In this document: positions 18,509 through 25,687 of the stretch, piece by piece
How positions within the stretch are numbered: position 1 is the first letter of the stretch
Layout: the number at the start of each line of letters is the position of its first letter
Assembly: GCF_042654065.1 (NCBI RefSeq)
Contig: NZ_JBHSFP010000010.1
Coordinates: 1 to 64,000 of the forward strand
Length of the DNA stretch: 64,000 nt
Source: Sphaerisporangium dianthi
GTDB taxonomy: Bacteria; Actinomycetota; Actinomycetes; Streptosporangiales; Streptosporangiaceae
Direction of reading: 5' to 3'
Notes under the pieces: model-generated
Databases searched by the model: none
Told to the model about the DNA's origin: nothing
What the model saw: the letters and a program-made list of their open reading frames with translations, nothing else
Made by a program: the position numbers and the translations under genes

Positions 18509-18558
18509 GGCCTTCTCCCTCCGCTCGACGGTGAGCCAATCATCCCGGAGAACGGCGA

Positions 18559-18596
18559 AAGGGGCGGACCTGGCCGTGTAGGCCGGTCCGCCCCTT
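18559..18596 (-). terminator. Terminator-like hairpin
   Basis: AAGGGGCGGACC (18559-18570) pairs exactly with 18585-18596; a smaller GGCC/GGCC stem lies inside. It sits between the methyltransferase start and the end of the whiB7 operon, so it can end minus-strand transcripts from the latter. The flanking T tract is weak. Confidence 0.55.
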
Positions 18597-18683
18597 GGTC
18601 ACCCGGCGCCGGGTGAGGCGGCCACCGCGCGGGAGGCAGGTGGCCGGGCGGGGTGGGGGGTGAGCGCCCACCCTGTGGATCTT

Positions 18684-18713
18684 CCGGCCGCCCCGCGGGA
18701 GAGGGGCGGCCGG
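18684..18713 (-). terminator. Terminator-like hairpin after the whiB7-linked small gene
   Basis: CCGGCCGCCCC (18684-18694) pairs with GGGGCGGCCGG (18703-18713) around an 8-nt loop. It begins 26 nt beyond the stop of the 64-aa gene. No U-tract is evident, as often in actinomycetes. Confidence 0.55.
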
Positions 18714-18738
18714 CCGGAGCGATGTGCGGGCCGGTGCG

Positions 18739-18933
18739 CTAGGCCAGTCGGGCCAGGGCGTTCCTGAGCCGCAGGGAGGCGCGTTCGGCCTGCCTGCGAG
18801 CCCGCCGGACGCGCTTGAGGCGCTGGACGAGGCGTTGGTGCTCAGCCTCGCTGTGCAGGGCCTGTATTCGGTCCCGTACCAGTTCTTGGCGGATATACGG
18901 GATTTCGGTGCTCCAGGTAGGCAGGAAACTCAT
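18739..18933 (-). CDS. Small basic coiled-coil protein linked to whiB7, 64 aa
   Basis: The ATG at 18933 is preceded by AAAGGTC. The product is strongly charged and helical, with EAEHQRLVQRLKRVRRARRQ in the middle, and would form one long amphipathic helix or coiled coil. There is no membrane segment. It begins 50 nt after the whiB7 stop on the same strand and has terminator-like stems behind it, so it is probably co-transcribed with whiB7 and induced by the same signals. I do not know a function; ribosome or RNA binding would suit the charge but is inference. Confidence 0.65.
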   Translation of the reverse strand: MSFLPTWSTEIPYIRQELVRDRIQALHSEAEHQRLVQRLKRVRRARRQAERASLRLRNALARLA

Positions 18934-18983
18934 CGTGGTGACCTTTCACGTCGGATGTTCGACAGGGAGTCTGTGCTGGTGGG

Positions 18984-19253
18984 TCAGGCTGCGACCGGGG
19001 TCTTGCGGGGACGGCCCCGCGGCCTCTTCCTCGGAACGACGGCTCCGCGGAGGACGAGTTCGCCGCCCCAGACGCCCCACGGCTCCTCGCGCTCCAGCGC
19101 GCGGGCGAGGCAGGCCTTCTGGATCGGGCACCCTCCGCAGAGGGCCTTGGCGAACTCGACGTCTTCAGGGGACTCGGCGAACCACAGGTCGGGGTCGGTA
19201 CGACACGGGATATCGGCTTCGTCGACCAGGTCCATGGTCGTCCAAACCGCCAT
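18984..19253 (-). CDS. whiB7: WhiB7 (WblC) transcriptional regulator
   Basis: WhiB7 is the iron-sulfur partner of the primary sigma factor that switches on intrinsic antibiotic resistance genes. The 89-aa product has the four cluster cysteines Cys17, Cys39, Cys42 and Cys48 (ALCGGCPIQKAC), the turn GVWGGE, and the C-terminal AT-hook KRPRGRPRK that separates WhiB7 from other Wbl proteins. The ATG at 19253 is used because GAGAGGTG lies 7 nt before it; a GTG 9 nt upstream falls in that site. It is preceded by a 530-nt leader with an upstream ORF and an attenuator (separate entries). Confidence 0.96.
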   Translation of the reverse strand: MAVWTTMDLVDEADIPCRTDPDLWFAESPEDVEFAKALCGGCPIQKACLARALEREEPWGVWGGELVLRGAVVPRKRPRGRPRKTPVAA

Positions 19254-19324
19254 CTGCGTCACCTCTCTGTTTGCTGGTTGATCTGGTCGTTTACCTCGTA
19301 GGTGGTCGGATACGGCGGCGCTGG

Positions 19325-19366
19325 AAAAACAAGAAGGCCGCGGATCCTGGTACGGATCCGCGGCCT
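19325..19366 (-). terminator. Attenuator terminator in the whiB7 leader
   Basis: On the minus strand AGGCCGCGGATCC and GGATCCGCGGCCT (19366-19354 and 19347-19335) form a 13-bp stem with a 6-nt loop, followed by TTCTTGTTTTT. It is a textbook intrinsic terminator, yet it lies about 70 nt upstream of the whiB7 start and inside its transcript. It therefore should cause premature termination unless disrupted. Confidence 0.9.
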
Positions 19367-19412
19367 GGAGGCGCTTGTGTGACCGGTCAGGTTATGACCG
19401 GTTGCCTCCAGG
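19364..19412 (-). promoter_or_regulatory. Competing stem and hairpin at the uORF end
   Basis: On the minus strand CCTGGAGGC (19412-19404) can pair with GCCTCCAGG (19372-19364), enclosing a second hairpin ACCGGTCA/TGACCGGT (19402-19395 with 19389-19382). The outer stem shares 3 nt with the base of the attenuator, so the two may compete. The first strand lies in the last codons of the upstream ORF. Confidence 0.55.
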
Positions 19413-19725
19413 GTGGCGGACCCTGCACCCCACCATTGGTGGTGCTGCTGGTCTGCTCGTCACCGATCGGACGGCCGAAGGCCGCCGGGTGGTCGGTGAC
19501 CATGCCGGTGGTGTCGTAGGCGAAGGCGGCCGCACCCAGCAGGACGCGGGCAGTCTTCTCCTGTCGGAGTTTCGCCGGGCCGTCGGCCGTGAGGCCGAGT
19601 GCCACCATGGCGATCGGAGCGGTGGTGCGGGCGGCGCCCATGATCGGGGCGGCGCTGCGCATGCCACTGCCACGCAGGGAAGCGACCCACGGCGTGGCAC
19701 ATGTCGAGACGAGAATCTGCTTCAC
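19387..19725 (-). CDS. whiB7 leader upstream ORF, 112 codons
   Basis: The frame starts with GTG at 19725, 8 nt after a strong GGGAGG, and stops 133 nt before whiB7, just ahead of the attenuator. Its product has no family I recognise. The C-terminal end reads GPPPWRQPVIT; a run of three prolines followed by Trp is a known slow or stalling context for ribosomes. whiB7 genes of mycobacteria and streptomycetes are known to be controlled by translated leaders, so the act of translation may matter more than the peptide. A longer frame to 19854 crosses the promoter and was rejected. Confidence 0.7.
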   Translation of the reverse strand: MKQILVSTCATPWVASLRGSGMRSAAPIMGAARTTAPIAMVALGLTADGPAKLRQEKTARVLLGAAAFAYDTTGMVTDHPAAFGRPIGDEQTSSTTNGGVQGPPPWRQPVIT

Positions 19726-19787
19726 AGGGGTCACCTCCCAAGGTGATTGCGGGGTCGGACGGGGATCGTCCGACCGGCTTGTGCAAG

Positions 19788-19828
19788 ACTCTAAACGCGG
19801 ATCAGGGGACCCGGCAACACATTTTCTA
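19788..19828 (-). promoter_or_regulatory. whiB7 promoter with AT-rich WhiB7-type element
   Basis: On the minus strand TTGCCG (19817-19812), an 18-nt spacer and TAGAGT (19793-19788) form the promoter. The AT-rich TAGAAAATGT (19828-19819) is immediately upstream of the -35. WhiB7 with the housekeeping sigma factor is known to need such an AT-rich box next to the -35, read by its AT-hook, so autoactivation is likely. A 9-bp hairpin (GGTCGGACG/CGTCCGACC) lies just after the expected start of the RNA. Confidence 0.8.
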
Positions 19829-19837
19829 CCTGCTATT

Positions 19838-20710
19838 TCACGGATTCGCGACACGGATCATGCACTCTTGGACGACCGAGACGGCGAGGTCGCCTGAGGC
19901 GGTGAACATCCGCCCCTGGGCGAGCCCGCGCGCGTTGCCCGACCACGGCGATTCTTGGGCGTAGAGCACCCACTCGTCGACCTTGAGCGGCCGGTGGAAC
20001 CACATGGCGTGGTCGAGGGACGCGCCGATGAGGTTGGAGGCCCCCCACGCCAGGCCGTGCGTCAGCAGCACCGTGTCGACCAGCGTGTAGTCGGAGGCGT
20101 AGGCCGCCAGCACGACATGCAGCAGCGGGTCGTCCGGCAGGTCGGCGTCGTACCGGAACCACACCTGCGTCTCGGAGCCGCGCAGGGATGGATCTTTGTA
20201 GGCCTCCCAGGTGAGCGGCGTGACGTAGCGGGCGTCGACCGGACGCGGCCTGGACAGCCAGTCGCGCCATGGCTCCTGGTCTCCGACGAGATCGAGCATG
20301 CGGTCTCGGAACAGCGGAAGCGTCTCGGGGTCGGGCACCTGCGGCATGACCGCCGCCTGGTGGCCGATGCCTTCCTCGGTGACGTGGAAGGACGCCGACA
20401 TGGTGAAGATAGCCTTGCCGTGCTGGATGGCGACGACCCGCCTGGTCGTGAACGAACGGCCGTCGCGCACGCGCTCGACGTTGTAGACGATGGGGACCGC
20501 CGGGTCGCCCGGGCGGATGAAGTAGGCGTGCAGGGAGTGCACGGTGCGGTCGGCCTGCACCGTGCGGCCCGCCGCGACCAGCGCCTGCGCCGCCACCTGC
20601 CCGCCGAAGACCCGTTGGATGCGCTCTTCCGGGCTCCTGCCCCGGAAGATGTCCTGCTCGATCTGCTCCAGATCGAGCAGGTCGAGGACCTCCTTGAGCG
20701 CCTCGTTCAC
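19838..20710 (-). CDS. tesB: Acyl-CoA thioesterase II (TesB type)
   Basis: The 290-aa double hot-dog protein hydrolyses acyl-CoA to free acid and CoA. Signatures are FGGQVAAQALVAAG (about 35-48), SLHAYFIRPGDP (59-70) and the second-domain SLDHAMWFHRP, whose Asp is the catalytic residue. Length is that of the family. It starts with GTG in the uvrD2 stop (4-nt overlap) and is therefore coupled to the helicase gene. The whiB7 promoter lies right after its stop. Confidence 0.93.
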   Translation of the reverse strand: MNEALKEVLDLLDLEQIEQDIFRGRSPEERIQRVFGGQVAAQALVAAGRTVQADRTVHSLHAYFIRPGDPAVPIVYNVERVRDGRSFTTRRVVAIQHGKAIFTMSASFHVTEEGIGHQAAVMPQVPDPETLPLFRDRMLDLVGDQEPWRDWLSRPRPVDARYVTPLTWEAYKDPSLRGSETQVWFRYDADLPDDPLLHVVLAAYASDYTLVDTVLLTHGLAWGASNLIGASLDHAMWFHRPLKVDEWVLYAQESPWSGNARGLAQGRMFTASGDLAVSVVQECMIRVANP

Positions 20711-22779
20711 GTCACTTCCCCTCCGCGGCAGATGTCCAGGACGGCCTCGCCGTAGCGCTCCAGCTTGACGCGCCCGATGCCGGCGATGGAGAGAAGGTCC
20801 TCTTGGTCGGTGGGGACCCGCTCGGCCAGTGCCTGGAGCGTAACGTCCGTGAATACGACGTAAGTCGGCACCTTCGCCTCTTTCGCCGCTTTCGTACGCC
20901 AGAGCTTAAGCCGCTCGAGGAGTTCCTGGTCATAGTCGGCGGGACAGGTGGCGCAGCGGCCGAGCTTCTGCTCGGCGGCCACGGCGAGGGTCTTGCCGCA
21001 CACGCGGCACGAGATCGGCGTGGCGACGCGGGACTGCGCGGCACGGCGGTCGCGCGCGCCGGGCCGGGCGGACCCCGTGGCGGCGGCCGTGGCCGCGCCG
21101 GTGAGCCCGTCGAGGAAACGGGACGGGCGCCGGGCCTTGCGTCCGCCCGCCGACCGGGCGAGCGCCCACGAGAGGTGCAGATGGGCGCGGGCGCGGGTGA
21201 TGCCGACGTAGAGCAGCCGCCGCTCTTCCTCGATCTGCTCGGCGCGCTCGGCGTAGATGATCGGCAGCATGCCGTCGGTGAGGCCGATGAGGAACACCGC
21301 GTCCCATTCGAGGCCTTTGGCGGCATGCAGAGAGGCGAGCGTCACCCCCTCGATCGGCGGGGCGTGCTGCTCGGTGGCGCGGCGCTCGAGCTCGGCGACG
21401 AAGCGCGAAAGATCGCCGCCCTCGGACGCCATGTCTTCGGCCAGCTCGGCCAGCGCGTTCAGCGACTCCCACCGCTCGCGCGCCGCGCCGCCCCCGGGAG
21501 GCTCGGCCGTGAGGCCGATGCCGCCGAGGACGTCGTGGACGGCGTGCGCGAGGGGCTGCTCGTCGTTGGCCGAGCGGGCCGCGCCCCTCAGCAGCACGAC
21601 GGCCTGCCGGACCTCGGGCCGCTCGAAGAAGCGCTCGGCGCCGCGCAGGAGATAGGGCACGCCGGCCTGGGTGAACGCCTGCTCGTACAGCTCGGACTGG
21701 GCGTTGACCCGGAACAGCACCGCGATCTCGCGCGTGGGCACGCCCTGGGCGATCAGCTCTTTGACCCGCGCGGCCACGACCGCCGCCTCGGCGGGCTCGT
21801 CGTCGCACTCGGCGAACACCGGCGTGGGCCCGTCGGGCCGCTGCGCGATCAGTTCGAGCCTGTGGGGCGTGCGCGCCTTGGCCAGCACGCTGTTGGCCAG
21901 CCCGACGACCTGCGGCGTGGAGCGGTAGTCGCGCACCAGTTTGATCACCGCGGCCGAGGGATGCTCGACCGCGAAGTTGGTCAGATAGCGGGGGGTGGCG
22001 CCGCTGAAGGAGTAGATGGTCTGGTTCGGGTCGCCGACCACGCAGATGTCGTCGCGGCCGCCGAGCCAGGTGTCGAGCAGGAGCTTCTGCAGCGGGTTGA
22101 CGTCCTGGTACTCGTCCACCACGAAATAGCGGTACTGCCGGCGGATCTCGGCGGCGACCTCCTCGTGCTCGGTCATCACCGCGGCGGTGAGCTCGAGGAT
22201 CGTCTCGAAGTCGACCAAATGGCGCTGGCGCCTGAGCGTCTCGTACGCCTCGTAGAGGCCGGCGACCTCCTGCGCGGGGATCGGCGGCGTGCGCCCGGCC
22301 TTCGCGGCGAGCGCGGGGTACTCCTCAGGGGCCACCTGGGTGACCTTGGCCCACTCGATCTCGGCGGCGATGTCGCGCATCTCGCCGCGGTCGGGGGTGC
22401 GCCGCACCACGCGGCACGCCTCGACCAGCAGCGGCAGCTTCGACTCGACGACCCTCGGCGGCTCGCCGCCGATCACGCGGGGCCAGAAGTAGGTGAGCTG
22501 GCGGAGCGCCGCGGCGTGGAAGGTGCGCGCCTGGACGCCATGGGCGCCGAGAGCGCGCAGGCGCTGCTTGAGCTCGCCCGCGGCGCGCGTGGTGAACGTC
22601 ACAGCGAGCACGCTCTGTGCGTCGACGACGCCGGTGCGCACGGCGTGGGCGACGCGGTGGGTGATCGCCCTGGTCTTGCCGGTGCCGGCGCCGGCGAGCA
22701 CGCACACCGGCCCCCGCACCGCCTCGGCCACCTCGCGCTGCTCCGGGTCGAGCCCGGCAAGGGCGTCTTCGTGCTCCAA
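20707..22779 (-). CDS. uvrD2: ATP-dependent DNA helicase UvrD2
   Basis: This SF1 helicase (690 aa) shows the Walker A LAGAGTGKTRAITHR (about 28), motif II VDEYQDVNPLQ, and motif VI YVGITRARAHLHLSW. After about residue 590 come a four-cysteine zinc motif (CRVCGKT and CATCPADYD) and an HRDC domain (LLERLKLWRTKAAKEAKVPTY onward). This arrangement defines mycobacterial-type UvrD2, a 3'-5' motor in DNA repair. The start is TTG with AGGAGG 5 nt upstream. It precedes and overlaps tesB. Confidence 0.95.
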   Translation of the reverse strand: MEHEDALAGLDPEQREVAEAVRGPVCVLAGAGTGKTRAITHRVAHAVRTGVVDAQSVLAVTFTTRAAGELKQRLRALGAHGVQARTFHAAALRQLTYFWPRVIGGEPPRVVESKLPLLVEACRVVRRTPDRGEMRDIAAEIEWAKVTQVAPEEYPALAAKAGRTPPIPAQEVAGLYEAYETLRRQRHLVDFETILELTAAVMTEHEEVAAEIRRQYRYFVVDEYQDVNPLQKLLLDTWLGGRDDICVVGDPNQTIYSFSGATPRYLTNFAVEHPSAAVIKLVRDYRSTPQVVGLANSVLAKARTPHRLELIAQRPDGPTPVFAECDDEPAEAAVVAARVKELIAQGVPTREIAVLFRVNAQSELYEQAFTQAGVPYLLRGAERFFERPEVRQAVVLLRGAARSANDEQPLAHAVHDVLGGIGLTAEPPGGGAARERWESLNALAELAEDMASEGGDLSRFVAELERRATEQHAPPIEGVTLASLHAAKGLEWDAVFLIGLTDGMLPIIYAERAEQIEEERRLLYVGITRARAHLHLSWALARSAGGRKARRPSRFLDGLTGAATAAATGSARPGARDRRAAQSRVATPISCRVCGKTLAVAAEQKLGRCATCPADYDQELLERLKLWRTKAAKEAKVPTYVVFTDVTLQALAERVPTDQEDLLSIAGIGRVKLERYGEAVLDICRGGEVT

Positions 22780-22993
22780 CTGGGCCTCCTAACGTGCGAT
22801 GCGGACGGGGTGCTGGCATCATCCTTCCAGCAGCCGGCCGCTCGCGTCGCTCGGCCTGTGCACAACCTGTGAGCTCTCCCAGGTGAGTCCTCTACGCTCT
22901 CGGCTGTGCACCGCCGAAGCGCGCGCACGTGCACAAGTACGACGATTTGCTCCACAATGAGGAGCCATTGATTTCGGGGAAGGAAGAAGACCA

Positions 22994-23992
22994 GTGAGAA
23001 GCGCGGTTACGGTGGGGTCGCTCGCGCTGGCCACCGTCCTCCTCACGCCGGCGGCCGTCCAGCCGGCCGGTGCGGCCACCACGCCGACACCGACCCCCAG
23101 CGCCGCCCCGACCCCGAGCGAGGACGCGCTGGCCTCCACGGTCGTGCGCACGTACTCCTACGGCCGCCAATCGGCCCGCCAGCGCATGGACGTGTGGTGG
23201 GAACCGAACGCCGGGCGCAGGCCGGGCGTCTTCGTCATCCACGGCGGCTGGTGGAACAGCGGCGACAAGAAGTACATGACCGAGGTCACCCGCTCGTTCG
23301 CCGCGATGGGCTACACCGTCTTCAACATCAACTACCGGCTGTCGCAGGAGGCCGCCTGGCCGGCGCAGCGCACCGACACGCTGGCCGCCATCGCCGCCGC
23401 CCGCAGGCACGCCGACTTCTTCTCCTTCGACCCCGACCGCTACGCCGTCGTCGGGTTCTCGGCGGGCGGCCACCTGGCCACCGCGATCGGCACCTACAAG
23501 GACGGCCTGCCGGGGCTGCGCGGCGTCGTCGGCATCTCGCCGGTGATCTCACCGCTCACGGCCTACTCCGACGGCGACGAGGGCGCCGACTTCGACCAGC
23601 GCAAGCTCCGCCAGGCCTCCATCGCGCTGGCCGGTGGCTGCCGTCCCACCGGCGCCTGCGCGCGGGTCTGGTCCAGCATGGAGGTGCCCTGGCACGCCAG
23701 CTCGCACGACGCCCCCGTGCTCGCCGTGCACTCCTCGGACGAGTTCGTGCCGCCCTACCAGAGCGAACTGCTGAAGGAGCAGCTCAATCGGGTCGGCGTG
23801 GCGATGAACATTCGCATCGTGCCCGGGTACTTCCACAGCGCGCCGCTCTACCGCGAGCCCGGCGTCGCCGAGGGTGTCCGAGAGTGGGTCGCCGGCAAGC
23901 TCGCGGCGCCCGCCGCGCCACGGCCGACGGCCACGTCCAGGCCGAACTCCTCCGGTCACCTGCCTTCCCTGCGCAAGGTGCACACCCCCTGA
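22994..23992 (+). CDS. Secreted alpha/beta hydrolase (esterase/BD-FAE-like)
   Basis: A Sec signal peptide (residues 1-27, ending QPAGA) and a Pro/Thr-rich linker precede an alpha/beta hydrolase domain. The oxyanion HGGWW, nucleophile GFSAGG (near residue 156), acidic residue in VHSSDEFVPP and the histidine in GYFHSAPL give a complete triad. The fold is nearest to esterases of the HGG type. One Cys pair (GGCRPTGAC) may form a disulfide. GTG start with GGAAGGAAG upstream. A Ser/Pro-rich tail follows the domain. Confidence 0.85.
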   Translation: MRSAVTVGSLALATVLLTPAAVQPAGAATTPTPTPSAAPTPSEDALASTVVRTYSYGRQSARQRMDVWWEPNAGRRPGVFVIHGGWWNSGDKKYMTEVTRSFAAMGYTVFNINYRLSQEAAWPAQRTDTLAAIAAARRHADFFSFDPDRYAVVGFSAGGHLATAIGTYKDGLPGLRGVVGISPVISPLTAYSDGDEGADFDQRKLRQASIALAGGCRPTGACARVWSSMEVPWHASSHDAPVLAVHSSDEFVPPYQSELLKEQLNRVGVAMNIRIVPGYFHSAPLYREPGVAEGVREWVAGKLAAPAAPRPTATSRPNSSGHLPSLRKVHTP

Positions 23993-24075
23993 CGCATCAC
24001 GCGACATTCACCGGCCGGATGGCGGGAACACCGGCGGGCGCGGCGGTGTTGCCAGCAGATGCCGACGATGAAGGG

Positions 24076-24327
24076 ATGAATGACGCTATGGCGCTCAAGG
24101 TGTACACCACCAGCTGGTGCGGTCCCTGTAAGAGACTCAAGGGCCAGCTGAAGCGGGAGGGCATCTCCTACCAGGAGATCGACATCGAGGCCAACCCGGA
24201 CGCGGCCAAGTTCGTGATGAGCGTCAACGGCGGCAACCAGGTCGTCCCCACGGTGGTCCTGGAAGACGGCACCACGCTGACCAACCCTTCGGTCATCCAG
24301 CTGAAGGGGCTGCTCGCGCAGGCCTGA
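24076..24327 (+). CDS. mrx1: Mycoredoxin (glutaredoxin-like)
   Basis: The 83-aa thioredoxin-fold protein carries YTTSWCGPCKRLKGQL near the N-terminus and VNGGNQVVPTVVLEDG with the cis-Pro. In actinobacteria this protein reduces mycothiol-protein mixed disulfides. The active site is CGPC, as in thioredoxin, whereas mycobacterial Mrx1 has CGYC. A second ATG at 24088 (MALKVY) is a possible start; neither has ideal spacing to AAGGG. Position between uvrD2 and nudC matches mycobacteria. Confidence 0.88.
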   Translation: MNDAMALKVYTTSWCGPCKRLKGQLKREGISYQEIDIEANPDAAKFVMSVNGGNQVVPTVVLEDGTTLTNPSVIQLKGLLAQA

Positions 24328-24380
24328 GGCCTGAAGCGGCGCACCGGTTCCACCGCCGGCGGACGGGCAAAGCCCAGCCG

Positions 24381-24464
24381 CCGGCGTTTCGACGTCAGCA
24401 CCCGGTCACCGGCGTTTCGACGTCGGGTCTCTGTCACGGGCGTTCTGACGTGCGGCCTCGGTGC
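24381..24464. repeat. Three tandem 28-bp degenerate repeats
   Basis: CCGGCGTTTCGACGTC occurs at 24381 and exactly again at 24409, and a degenerate CGGGCGTTCTGACGTG at 24437, giving a 28-bp period. GTCA ends the first two units. They lie between the convergent mycoredoxin and nudC genes. A GCCGGCGG/CCGCCGGC hairpin precedes them and may act as terminator. Confidence 0.7.
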
Positions 24465-24505
24465 GGGCGACGGCGTGGGTCACGCGCCGCCCGGCCGGCC
24501 GTGGG

Positions 24506-25495
24506 TCACCAGTCGCCCGGGAGGTAGGTGCCGTACCACGTCTCGATGAGACGGCGGGCGATGGAGACCCCGGGCGGCAACCGGATGTCGCCGTTCTCGA
24601 CGGCGGCGCCCAGCTCGGCCCGCGTGAGCCAGAGCGCTTCGGCGATCTCGTCGGGATCGCGGGTGATCTCGGTGGTCGTGGCCCTGGCGAAGAAGCCCAG
24701 CATCAGGCTGCGCGGGAACGGCCACGGCTGACTGCCGAGATAACGGGGCTCGGCGACGGTGACGCCGACTTCCTCGAAGACCTCGCGCGCGACGGCCTGC
24801 TCGAGCGACTCGCCGGGCTCGACGAAGCCGGCGAGGACCGAGAACCGACCCTCGGGCCACTGCGGCCCCCGCGCCAGCAGGCAGCGGTCGTCGCCGTCGT
24901 GGACCAGCATGATGACCGCGGGATCGACCCGGGGGAAGTGCTGGCTGCCGTCGTTCGGGCACACCCGCATGTGGCCGCCGGCGATGATGTTCGTGCGGCT
25001 GCCGCACCGGGGGCAGTGCTCGTGGGTGGCGTGCCACGCCTCGAGCGCCACGGCGTTGACCAGCAGCCCGGCGTCGCGGTCACCGAGCGCGGCCCCCGCC
25101 TTGCGCAGCCCTTCCGTCGCGACGTCGGCCCAGTCGGGGACGTCCTGGATGGCCTCGGCGACCTCGGTGCCCTCGGGAAGCGTCGCGTACGGGGGCAGCG
25201 GCAGCTCACCGTCGACCGCGACGGCGAAGTAGGCGACGCCCTCGGGGTCGACGCCGAGCAGATAACGCTCGCCGGGAGGCGCCTGTTGCGGAGACACGAA
25301 CACGAGGCCGGCCGTGCCGTTGTCACGGCGGATCAGCGTGTTGCCGTCGTTGATGAGCAGGACCCGGGTCGCGGGGTCCGACCAGGCCGATTTCATCCAG
25401 GCCTCATCGTTGCGATGCAGGCCCGACCTGTCGACGCCCCCTCGCGCCAGAAGCAACGGGCCGAGCAGCCGCCGACCTTGCGAGAACTCCTCCAC
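24506..25495 (-). CDS. nudC: NAD+ diphosphatase NudC
   Basis: NudC hydrolyses NADH to NMNH and AMP and can remove NAD caps from RNA. The 329-aa protein shows the zinc ribbon start HCPRCGSR, then RVCPNDGSQHFPR, the Nudix box GFVEPGESLEQAVAREVFEEVGV region, and the NADH-specific motif SQPWPFPRS. The zinc site has three visible cysteines; the fourth is replaced in CPNDG, a common actinobacterial variant. The gene is divergent from the siderophore operon, across a 190-bp spacer holding the iron box. Confidence 0.94.
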   Translation of the reverse strand: MEEFSQGRRLLGPLLLARGGVDRSGLHRNDEAWMKSAWSDPATRVLLINDGNTLIRRDNGTAGLVFVSPQQAPPGERYLLGVDPEGVAYFAVAVDGELPLPPYATLPEGTEVAEAIQDVPDWADVATEGLRKAGAALGDRDAGLLVNAVALEAWHATHEHCPRCGSRTNIIAGGHMRVCPNDGSQHFPRVDPAVIMLVHDGDDRCLLARGPQWPEGRFSVLAGFVEPGESLEQAVAREVFEEVGVTVAEPRYLGSQPWPFPRSLMLGFFARATTTEITRDPDEIAEALWLTRAELGAAVENGDIRLPPGVSIARRLIETWYGTYLPGDW

Positions 25496-25651
25496 GTGCG
25501 CCTCCCTCCCAGCAGACTGTCCATCCTATGCCGCCGGAGATGACCGTCCGAAATGCCCATTGGGCCTCACACAACACGGACATTCAGCGTGATTACCATG
25601 TCCGGCAGCGAGGAGATCGTCGTACGGCTAGGATTCAGCCGGTCAACTTGG

Positions 25652-25670
25652 TTAGGTTAGCCTTACCTGA
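25652..25670 (+). promoter_or_regulatory. Iron box (IdeR/DmdR type)
   Basis: TTAGGTTAGCCTTACCTGA matches the 19-bp actinobacterial iron-repressor consensus TTAGGTTAGGCTAACCTAA at 16 positions. It lies 17 nt before the first siderophore gene. Fe-loaded IdeR/DmdR should repress the operon when iron is sufficient. Confidence 0.88.
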
Positions 25671-25687
25671 TTCCGGGGGTGCCCTGC

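Noticed and set aside
19726..19854. N-terminal extension of the whiB7 uORF
   Set aside because: It includes the whiB7 promoter and the tesB stop region; the GTG at 19725 has a strong ribosome binding site.
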